Shown: positions 55,466-64,000 of the stretch, piece after piece
Position numbering within the stretch: the stretch's first letter is position 1
Layout of the letters: every line of letters starts with the position of its first letter
Notes under the pieces: generated by a model
What the model was told of the DNA's origin: nothing
The model's input: the letters and a program-made list of their open reading frames with translations, nothing else
Database searches by the model: none
Position numbers and translations under genes: made by a program
Origin: Chloranthus sessilifolius
Lineage: Eukaryota; Streptophyta; Magnoliopsida; Chloranthales; Chloranthaceae
DNA: 64,000 bases
Reading direction: 5' to 3'
NCBI GenBank assembly: GCA_021018995.1
Contig: CM037588.1
Location: 82,557,765-82,621,764, forward strand

Positions 55466-56084
55466 TCAACACCCGGAACGAGAAACATGCCTAAAATAGA
55501 AATAAACCATTATTCATTTAAGAATGCAAGATCATGATCATATTTGTAAGAAAAAGGAAGAAAAATCAAAGAAAATGGGTTTTAAGTGGTTGTCTTTTGA
55601 AGGAAATGGGGTCTTTAATTTAACATGAGGCGGCGATCAATCGGTGCCAGCAAATGCCGGCAATGAGGCACGCATAGAGGTGATGTAAAGGAACCCTAAA
55701 GGAGGTCGGTTTTCGGTTTGAATAGAGGGGGAGAAAATATTTTTGAAAATATGCCCTTGCTACCCAAACTCAGACATTTTAAATTCAAAACCCAGCCACG
55801 CTTGGCGCAACTATTAGTTGCATCAGGCTATTTTGAGCCTCCTTTTGGCTTGGCGCAACTAATAGTTCCACCAGCCACTTACGGGTCGGGTTTCGGGCCT
55901 GGTACGGGTCACCTGCATAGCCCGCCCCCCCCCCTGTTTTCGTTTTGTTACTCTCGGCAGATGCATGTGCTCCCAAATAGTATGTCGATCCTCATTCAGC
56001 TTGCCTAGGAAGCCGTGCTAGAATAAAATGGATCGAGATCAATGGCACCCCAATCCTACACAGAAAAATATGGTCCAAAAAATG
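55466..56084 (+). other. Element E 3' region with two near-palindromes
   Basis: Non-coding. Copies of the E near-palindrome at 55803-55825 and 55851-55873. The part from about 55965 resembles the beginning of the 920-bp tandem unit in diverged form (GTGCTCCCAAATAG, GCCGTGCTAGAATAAA). Confidence 0.7.
55803..55873. repeat. Two E near-palindromes in the 3' region
   Basis: TGGCGCAACTA and partner arm at 55803-55825 and 55851-55873, 48 bases apart, like the 47-base spacing in the 5' leader. Confidence 0.85.
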
Positions 56085-56430
56085 ATGAAAAAAATCTCAC
56101 ATAAAAAGCCAAAAATAATTCACATAAAATGATAGAATAATTCATACAAAATGACAGAAAAATTCACATAAAATGGTAGTTTTGAAAAACCAAAAAATCC
56201 CATAAAATAATAGCTTTAAAAGATAAAAAAATACATAAAATGATAACTTAAAAATCTAAAAATCCACAAAAAAGGATAAAGAAAATCCCAAAAATAATTC
56301 ACATAAAATAATAGAAGTGATAAAGTGATCAAATCATATGAAATGATAACTTAAAATCTAAAAAAAATCACATAAAATGATAAACACAAAAAAGGTCAAA
56401 AATTTCCCACATAAAATAATAAAAATGTAT
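56085..56430 (+). repeat. AT-rich degenerate short repeat
   Basis: About a dozen diverged units of roughly 25-30 bp around CACATAAAATGATA with AAAAATCC-type linkers. No coding sense. Confidence 0.75.
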
Positions 56431-56443
56431 GTTTAGAAAAGAC

Positions 56444-58480
56444 AGCACGTACTCCCAAAAAGCGTTGTGACATCTATTCACTCCGTTTGGGTAGTCGTGC
56501 TAAATAAACTTTGGGATCAATGGTTTCGCCGAAAGACCTCGAACCCTACTTCAAGTAGGGACACCCGCGACCAGTTAAATGAAGCGGTCTATGCCTCATA
56601 TGATTGGACGCATAGCTATGCACATGCGTGTTTCGTTGTCGTAAAATGTCAATATTTTATCAGCAACGCAACTGTGCTATATCAATGTCCTAAGTCTAGG
56701 GTTCGCCTTAGATTTTTGGATCCTACTTCAAAGTAGGAGCAACGGTGTCAATCTCGGTCAAATGTTCAATATTTCGATCAGGTTGACTCCACTGCTAAAT
56801 CTTTGCGATGAGCGCTCTGTTTGTAGATTCATAGCAACGTGAGTGTCTAACTAAAGATTCATCACGAGCTATTTCGGAGGTGTGGAGTCTTGGTCTGCAC
56901 TGTCCGGGCATGTGCCCTACGGGGTTTGAGGCCTGGGTAACTTCTTTATGAAAAGGGTCAATCATTGGTTGAGACCAACTTATTGAAAATGAAACTACAT
57001 ATCAATCAACTATGTGTAAATATGCAGGCAGAAGGGTTTATTTCCCTTATTTCTGCAGGCTTAAAACCTGGATTGACATGGTATCCCTGTAAAGTGTATA
57101 CTATTCATCTGGGTATCCGTAGGATGGTCGTTTATTCCCGTAAATTATACTCGAACGGGATCTGGGTCAAGACTTCCATCACCTTTGTTGGTTACCGCCC
57201 CTATTGGGTGCATGTTTATGCATAGTTAAATGATGTATAAGTTCATTATCGGTGGAGACAAGGATTAGGTATCCCCTTCGGTGGGCACCCTATTTTAGCT
57301 GGATCTGTTCGGTGTTATTTGAGGTTGGATACTCTGGGTCATGATGATCTGGGGCACATTATAAAAAATAGCACATACTCCCAAAAAGTGTTGCAACATC
57401 TATTCGCTCCACTCGGATAGTCGTGCTAAATAAACTTTGGGATCAATGGGTTCGCTCAAAGACCTAAAACAAGCAGGGACACCCATGACTAGTTAAATGA
57501 AGTGGTCTATGCCTCATATGATTGGATGCACAACTATACACATGCGTATTTCGATGCAGTAAAATGTCAATATTTTATCAGCAACGCAGCTGTGCTATAT
57601 TAATGTCCTAAGTCTAAGGTTCACCTTAGATTTTTCGATCCTACTTCAAAGTAGGACCAACGGTGTCAATCTTGGTCAAACGTTCAATATTTCAATCAGG
57701 TCAACTCCACTGCTAAATCTTTCAGATGAGCGCTCTTTTGGTGGATTCATAGGAACATGAGTGTCTAACATAAGATTCATCACGAGCTATTTTGGAGGTG
57801 TGGATTCCTTGTCTGCACTATCCAGGCGTGCGCCCTACGAGGTTTGAGGTACGGGTAACTCCATTATGAAAAGGGTCAATCGTTGGTTGAGACCAACCTA
57901 TTGAAAATGAAACTAGGTATCAATCAACTATGTGTAAACATGCATGCAAAAGTGTTCATTTCCCTTATTTTCGCAGGCTTAAAACTTGTATTGGCACAGT
58001 ATCCCTGTAGTACGCCATGCGTCTGGGTATCCGTAGGATGGTCGTTTATTCTCATAAATTGTACTCGGATGGGATCTGGGTCAAGACTTCCATCACATTT
58101 ATTGCTTATCGCCCTTAATGGGGGCATGCTTATGTATAGTTAAATGATTTGTAAGTTCATTATGGGCAGAGACCAGGATTAGGTGTCCCCTTTGGTGGGC
58201 ACCTGATTTTGGCCAGATCTGTTCGGTGTTATTTAAGGTTGGATACTCTGGGTCATGATGATCCGGGGAACATTATCAAAAACAGTACATACTCCCAAAA
58301 AGTGTTGCAACATCTACTCGCTCTCCTCGGATAGTCGTGCTAAATAAACTTCAGGATCAATGGGTTCACCCAAAAACTTCGAACCCTGCTTTAGGCAGGG
58401 ACACTCGTGACCAGTCAGATGAGGCAGTTAATGCCTCATATGATTGGACAGAAACTGTGGAACCTTGCATACTTGCTTTG
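56444..58480 (+). repeat. ~920-bp tandem direct repeat, 2.2 copies
   Basis: Unit 1 56444-57369, unit 2 57370-58283, partial unit 3 58284 to about 58480, each starting with CACRTACTCCCAAAAAG. Similar by eye over most of their length. Each full unit holds an 86-codon ORF (56965-57225 and 57883-58143), but the two proteins diverge by frame, so I do not call a gene. The rest to 58832 is unique and non-coding. Confidence 0.88.
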
Positions 58481-58832
58481 CGCCTATCTTTGAATGTGGC
58501 TCGATCACCCTCCTTACGAAGTTGTTGTATTCAGAATGAATCTTGAACATCAAACTCCTTTAAATCATCTCGAGAAGCGACTATTTTTTCCAGCTATTAG
58601 CCTTTCATAACTCAATCCACCTCAGTTATGCCCAGTAATGTCGCTAAGCGCTTGGGGATCGATTACCTTGAGAAACGACTATTTTTCCCGACATACAAGG
58701 CTTTCATTTTCTCCCCATGTTACTCATCTGATGTTTGAAGTTCGTTATGAATGCAGTGGACCCATCAATAATGCCTTGGGCCTCTTCAAATGTCTCTTTT
58801 CTTTGGCATTCGATCATTAGTGATCGGATACC

Positions 58833-58841
58833 AAAGGGGGG
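58833..58841 (+). other. Polypurine tract of element E
   Basis: AAAGGGGGG four bases before the right LTR. Confidence 0.85.
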
Positions 58842-58845
58842 CATC

Positions 58846-59738
58846 TGTAGACACCCAAATTTGGCTGAAGGCCCAATCGAGACACATGTTGAGAGAGGCA
58901 CATCTCTAAGATTTTGATGGTATATATGGAATCTTAGAAACCTTTTCAAAACCTTAGGATCCATTCCAAACTCTTAGGAATCATCCTAGATCTCTTAGGA
59001 ACCTTCTCGAACCCTTAGAAACCCATCCCGACCCTTAGAACCCATTCCGGACCTAAACCTAGCTTTCCCAAGTAATGGATAAAGAGTGGTACACTGGGAC
59101 TAGCTGCAACCCTCTACTGCTATCGAATCTCATACTATTGAAAAATAGAAGTCCTCAGCTTTCCAATGAGCCAAGAATCACCCAAGTAGGAGCTATGTGC
59201 GAGAATATATCGCATTCTGAAGAGTAAGCGTAAAATGGTAAATATACTATGAACCCCCTAAAGATTTGGCGCAAGTATTACTTACGCCAAGCCATTTCTC
59301 CCCAGAAATGGCTTGGCGCAACTAATAGTTGCACAACATATAAGGTGGGCCCTATCACGAGGAGCCAACTTCCAGGGCACTATAGGAACACTGTTTTACT
59401 ATTCCTAAGCTTGGCACTACTATTAGTTGTGCCAGGTTTTTGAATAGTAACCCTGGGTTTTTGCCTCGAATTTTAAGATTGGGATTTGACTTGTTGACCA
59501 TCTTGACCTTTGGGGTGTGTGTTGCTAGTTCTATTGCACCCATTTACTATCTATGTGCATCCCCTTAAGTGGTTTAAAGCCCAACCCTATCATCCACCAT
59601 TAGAGTAACTTTTCACACTTTTCAAGGCTCCAAAAACCCTAGGAAACCTTAGATTTCTCATTACCTAATTGCTAACCCTAATTAGCTTTTAAACACCCTC
59701 CTAACCTTTCTTTTTCCTATAAATAGAGAGGCGCCCCT
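58846..59738 (+). repeat. Element E 3' LTR, first 893 bases
   Basis: Aligned with 41846 onward: TGTAGACACC, three near-palindromes (59267, 59314, 59412), TATAAATAG at 59718-59726. It is cut by element F after GCGCCCCT, just downstream of the TATA box. Confidence 0.92.
59267..59434. repeat. Three E near-palindromes in the 3' LTR
   Basis: Copies at 59267-59289, 59314-59336 and 59412-59434, matching the three of the 5' LTR in order and spacing. Confidence 0.85.
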
Positions 59739-61176
59739 TGTTGACTACTTCTGGTGTGCTTTGATTATTGGTTGGTGGTGAAAGTTATTTAAAAATCAAA
59801 GACAGAGTAAAACAGGGGGTGAATCCAGCACAACTCAGAAGTCTTAGGCCTGCAAGATACAGGGTCCTTTGTATCAAGTTTTGATAAGTAAGAGTTCGTC
59901 CCACAGGGAAAGGTGATCTAAAGCTCCGAGGGAGCCATCTCTAGTAGTCCGTCCAGATCTGTCTACAGATCTGGCAGTCCTAGAAGGAGGGGAGGTTAAG
60001 GTCACTTATTCTAAGTATTCTAATAACTAAACTACAGAAAGTGGTGAGAGGATGGATGGAGTGTGGAAAATGAGAATAAAAAGGGTGAGAAGTATGTTAT
60101 TGAGCCAAGGTCAGAGAAGTTTTATAACTCAAATTTAGATATGATGTTATAGAAATCCTGTCCAGAGGCTACATTATCACCTCTGAGGAGAAAGGATCCA
60201 ACCCATCACTCTGCCATGATTCCACCCTTAAGGCTATAACCTGTCCACTTGAATGGTCACAAATTATCCCATAGGGGAGCCACTATCCAGGGATGGGTCA
60301 GAACATAACAAGTAAATCATTGCAGGCATAATTTCATCCAGGCTACCAGCTTAAGAATCCATAGGGAACCTCAACCTCTAAAGTTCTATATGTGGGGCTA
60401 AGGCTGTAGGACCATGATAGCCCAGACACATAGAACCAGCAAGAGATTGAGTACAACCTTCAATCTAGCTGTCCATTGCTTGAGCGAGGCTATAATGGTC
60501 CAGTCACCAGCCTACAATCTCTATAACTAGATCAGATCCAACATCTGATGGCTGATCTATACAACTATGGGGGAGTCTGCCTCTGTACAATCTCTCACCA
60601 GGCTTCTACAAGCTCAGGTGTAAAGAAGAAGAATTCATCTTGGATCGGTGGATCAGAATCACCCTAAGGCTATAATCTGTCCACTTAAATGGTCACAGAC
60701 TATCCCAGAGGTTATCCTCCTCACGGAGTCCAAAACCAAACAAGATTATCACTGCTTCCACCATGCTCACAAGGCTACCAGCTCAAGCTCCCATGGGGAT
60801 TTCAAATCTAGTGGGTCCTGTGGTGGGGCTAAGGTTGTAGGACCATGATAGCCCAGACACACAGGTCACTTGGATCTGAGTGGCCCTTAGAATTAGTCCT
60901 CCATTGCTGTGAAACACAGCCAAAGCAATGGCGAATCACAAGGCAGCATCCTTGCACAAAGCATCTCACACACAAACAACATTCCCACAAAGTATAGACC
61001 CTATTACAGAACTTCCATTGATCTAATTCAAAAACACATACAAAGGCATAGCCAGCAAATGCTGGACTATGGAGAGAAGGAAAAGAAACAGAAAACTACT
61101 TACTGCTAAAAAGAAAGAGAAAAGAAAAATGATCTGAGATGGGTTCCCAGATGCCTAAACCTAAGCTAAGGGATAG

Positions 61177-61185
61177 GTTTATATA
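61177..61185 (-). promoter_or_regulatory. TATA box, F LTR
   Basis: Minus strand TATATAAAC in the context CTGC-TATATAAACC, matching A's TATA-like box. Confidence 0.6.
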
Positions 61186-61359
61186 GCAGTGGGGTGGCGG
61201 TGCATTAGGATTAGGAAACCCTAATTTTAATGATGCCACGTGGCCTAATAATGATCCTTGGATGCCTCGGGGTGCATGCACGGAGATTTGAGAATGGGAG
61301 TGCATGCCCTAATCGCTGGAATTACCCAGAAGGTCCTCTGCTGAAGAGATGGAAGTTTA

Positions 61360-62080
61360 GGGTTAGAGCCTCGCTAGGTAGCTGTAGTTTCCCAGACTTG
61401 TCGCGTGGTAGCTCTTTGCTCTTCGCTAGGATGATTTGACACTGAAGCTTCAGCCATCGCGAGGTTGCCATGGTTTGCTCTTCAGGCAGTCGCGCGGTAG
61501 AGAGTTGAGCTCTCGCTGGATTGGGCTTCACGAGGTTGAATAGAAAACACAGTCACAAGTGTCGCGGGGTTGAAATTCAAGCAGTCGCGCGATCAATCGG
61601 TCTTCACTGGGCAGCAGCGCGAGAACTTTGCGAGCACTTCTCTTTACTTGGACTTTGCGAGTTGCCTCGCGAGGCTCTTCTGAGTTCTGAACTGTGTGAG
61701 GTTCTATGTCCCACTTGATCTTCGCGAGATTGGCTTTGCCTTCACAAGGATGTTTTCTTTCTTGAATGGCGTGAGACCTGCGCTAGATGTTATTTTGATA
61801 ATTGCATCCCATGGCTCACATGTTGTGAGGAATCTTCTCAAGCTTTCTCTCCTCGGCCGCTGAAGCGAACGCATGAGATTGAGAGAGGTCTGCTGAACCG
61901 TCACGACATCTACTCTTGAGCTTCATGAGCTATGCGAATTTGAGTTTCTGAAGCTCTTTAGTCATTCATCTGCGCGAGAGGTTGCTGTAAAGACTTGGGA
62001 AGCTCAGTTGAACTACGCAAGGCATATTTCTCCTGAATCCTCTAAAGCTTGGGTTAGCTGCGCGAGGCTCATTTTAGGTC
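61360..62080. repeat. TCGCGA-type motif array in F LTR
   Basis: Units such as CCTCGCTAGGTAG, GTCGCGTGGTAG, ATCGCGAGGTTGCC, GTCGCGCGGTAG, CCTCGCGAGGCTC and TGCGCGAGAGGTT. Same motif class as A. Confidence 0.8.
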
Positions 62081-62267
62081 TGGATTCAGAGTTCATTCTT
62101 CTGAGGGATATCTAGTGCCAAAGCAGGCTCCTTAACAGGATTCTTGGCCTTATTTCACTACTGATTATTACCTGCACAAAACACTTAACGAGAACTTATT
62201 AGGTGGCTAAGGGTCTAATCAAAGGTTAAGTTAAGGGGTAAAAAGTGGTACTTTTCAGGTATTAACA

Positions 62268-62282
62268 CACCCGCAAACCTAA
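62268..62282 (-). other. Polypurine tract of element F
   Basis: Plus strand CACCCGCAAACCTAA, that is TTAGGTTTGCGGGTG on the minus strand. Confidence 0.75.
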
Positions 62283-63508
62283 TCTTTGCTAGTCCCTTAG
62301 CAAAGCTACATTAGATCTACTCTAAAAATAAAAGGCCACTTTCGTAGGGAGCACGGATACATTTAGCATATGTACCAAGCCTTTTAAACCCCTAGGTGAT
62401 CCCTAGTGGAGGAGTGAAGTCTCCTGAGGGTTTTCAGTGAAGACACCCACAAACTTCTCAAATGAAATAGTTAACAAAAGTGCAATGTCATCCAATGAGC
62501 AGTTAAGGAATCAGATTTAGTCTACTCTTGAATCAGTACACATAAAAGAAATTTAATTCATTGGTTGCACAGTAACTTAAATAGCATAAACTCTCATGAT
62601 TGCATAGCATTTCCAAATAGTTTGTACTCACAGGAAACTGCACAAGTATGTGTCAGCACTGAGCTTATCCTTATGTCAGAAAATTATGTTAAGTCATACA
62701 TAATGCATTCAAGTTCAGACCCAAAAGAACGCTTTGCAGGTTATACTCTCATAAAGGTTTGTTGAGGGGTTCAGTTTCTCACAGGCTCAAGAGCAGTTAC
62801 ATCCCCCAACTGAGTTTGTAAGCATGAGCATAGGCAGAGTTCTTAAGTGCTGACATCATTGTCAGTTCCTCACCAAAGATTGGATAATTCCTTATCTTCA
62901 CATGGCAGCTCACTAAACTTTGGATCACAAGGGCTTTTAACTGGGCTCCAATGTGGCTTATGGAGTAGGATTAAAAAGAATGGAAGGTTGAAAAGGGGGT
63001 TCCATTTTGAGAAATCAGTAGGTCACAGAGGTGGTTCATGACTTCACCTTTCATAATTCAGCTCCCTTCATCTTCTTCGAGATTTTTCGATTTGAAGTGA
63101 TCAGTTTCTCTTCTTGATTTTGATTTTCCAATGAAAGTTCCTCTTGACTTTTCTCTTATTCCTCTTCATTATTATTTTTGTTTCTTTTTACTGGAGTTTC
63201 CTTCTTTTTATTTTGTTTTTTCTTTTTAGAAATGCCACCATGTTCTCAGTTACCATACTGCCAGATTTTTTTGAGATCCTTCTTCTCCATTCGCCTAATA
63301 TTGACCATGGCTAGTCCATCTTCAACTCTGTCTCCTTTACCTTCTGAATTCTCAGAGTGAGGGTAGGTTGAATCAGGTTCATAGGTTCAGGTTCAAGTAC
63401 TTAGGTGTATTTTGAAGAAATTTAGGATTTAAAGCTCAAAGGGGGTATGGACCAGGGCAGTTGCTTTAGGATTGGTCTTTTTAGGCTCAAACTGTCCAAG
63501 AGAAGGGT
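62283..63508 (-). other. Element F 3' UTR
   Basis: Non-coding. PPT-proximal block at 62336-62460 with AGGAGTGAAGTCTCCT, GCTCAAGAGC block at 62780-62838, and the CTCAAACTGTCCAAG stretch near 63486 where element G interrupts it. The internal PPT-like motif would lie farther right, outside the window. Confidence 0.75.
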
Positions 63509-64000
63509 TGAGAACTAGAAAAGACCATTTTCCACCCTTTAACCTTGGCCTTGATAGACCCTTTGAGAGAACTAAATAAGTGTTTTAAGTGCTTGTGTTA
63601 CAGCTAACAATAAAGACAGGTTTAACCATGAAAGCAGCCTAAAAGTGCCAAAAAGATGATAACCCATGTCGATCCAAAGGAAGAAAGAGAAGGGACAATC
63701 TCACTAGCTGTCAAAATACCTGAACTGAAGAGGCAAAGACCTGGTCTCAACCCAAAAAATAAATGTCGAGCAATTCGAATAGAAAAATGCACTACAGAGT
63801 GCTTTTCGAAAAGAACCTGAACTCTGCGAAAAGAACTAAAAGCTCCAGGCTTAGTTTTCGAAGAGCACCTGAACTCTTCGAAAGGATGATTGACCTATTC
63901 GAAAAGAAGAGAACTCCTTGTGAACAGAACCTGAACTTTGCGAAAAGAGCTTCAGGAATCACAGTACCTTGAGAAAAGTTCCCTAAACTATGCGGAATGG
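63509..64000 (+). repeat. Element G: start of an Athila-like LTR, cut by the window edge
   Basis: Plus oriented. It begins TGAGAACTAGAAAAG and aligns with A's LTR start (CCATTTTCCACCCTTTAACC, TGATAGACCC). From 63760 a third motif class appears: TTCGAAAAGAACCTGAACTC, TTCGAAGAGCACCTGAACTC, TTCGAAAGGATG, TTCGAAAAGAAG. Inserted in F's 3' UTR, probable duplication AGGGT. Confidence 0.75.

Larger units (their letters stand above)
41846..59738 (+). mobile_element. Element E: Tat/Ogre-like Ty3/gypsy retrotransposon, right LTR truncated by F
   Basis: Left LTR 41846-43440, PBS 43445, long 5' leader, gag, connector, protease, G-patch, RT, RNase H, second RNase H, integrase, long 3' region with an antisense ORF and tandem repeats, PPT 58833, right LTR from 58846 cut at 59738 by F. 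Two RNase H domains, G-patch, antisense ORF and the TGGCGACTC primer site place it in the Tat lineage. All frames are broken. LTR bases seen in both copies look about 90% identical by eye. Confidence 0.93.
59739..62267 (-). repeat. Element F 3' LTR
   Basis: 2529 bp, plus-strand ends TGTTGAC and ATTAACA. Minus-strand order: motif array of TCGCGA type (about 62080-61360), TATATAAAC box (61185-61177), leader with two copies of the conserved block (60706-60661 and 60270-60228). Closest to A's LTR. It lies in E's right LTR after CCCCT (59734-59738), the likely target duplication; the other copy is beyond the window. Confidence 0.9.

Noticed and set aside
56965-58143. Repeated 86-codon ORFs in the 920-bp unit
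   Set aside because: The two copies diverge by frame shift and codon pattern shows no constraint; probably open by chance.

Overview
The window is angiosperm (plant) repeat DNA, a nest of long-terminal-repeat (LTR) retrotransposons. I found no host gene, tRNA, rRNA or CRISPR array. The plant call rests on two element types. Six or seven are Athila-like Ty3/gypsy elements, with FMDD reverse transcriptase, tRNA-Asp-type primer sites (TGGCGCCG...) and an extra ORF after pol. One is a Tat/Ogre-like Ty3/gypsy element, with two RNase H domains, a G-patch, an antisense ORF and a primer site starting TGGCGACTC. Every reading frame is broken by stops or indels. Most traceable stops in element A are CAA/CAG->TAA/TAG changes.

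Layout (letters are mine). H: plus-strand LTR end, 1-1016. C: the oldest minus-strand Athila-like element. Its 3' LTR remnant is at 1017-1487, 3' UTR at 1488-2089 and 20016-21284, env-position ORF at 21285-24033, pol remnant at 38350-40107, and PBS and LTR end at 40237-40637. A: a nearly complete 17.9-kb plus-strand element inside C's 3' UTR (2090-20010, duplication AGTTG). B: a complete 13.5-kb minus-strand element inside C's pol-env spacer (24395-37882, duplication AACCT). D: plus-strand 3' UTR and LTR start, 40638-41845. E: the Tat-like plus-strand element inside D's LTR, 41846-59738. F: minus-strand LTR and 3' UTR inside E's right LTR, 59739-63508. G: plus-strand LTR start inside F, 63509-64000. 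Insertion order follows from the nesting: C before A, B and H; D before E before F before G.

Each Athila-like element is LTR - PBS - gag-pol (one frame) - spacer - downstream ORF(s) - hairpin plus purine-rich motif - 3' UTR - PPT - LTR. Downstream ORFs differ: A has a long env-position ORF plus a small 'MADD' ORF, C has only the long ORF, B only the MADD ORF. The most unusual feature is that each subfamily carries its own short CpG-centred palindromic motif, reiterated many times in both LTRs and again in the pol-downstream spacer: TCGCGA-type in A (F's LTR, the only part seen, has this type too), TCGA-type in B and C, TTCGAA-type in G. E has independently scattered a different near-palindrome through its LTRs and both untranslated regions. 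Three of the six insertion sites that can be read (B, H, E) fall inside a motif copy. B and C share two stop codons at identical integrase positions, which suggests amplification of an already defective template in trans.

Limits: identities are by-eye alignments within the window. No database search was made, so 'undescribed' means unknown to me.
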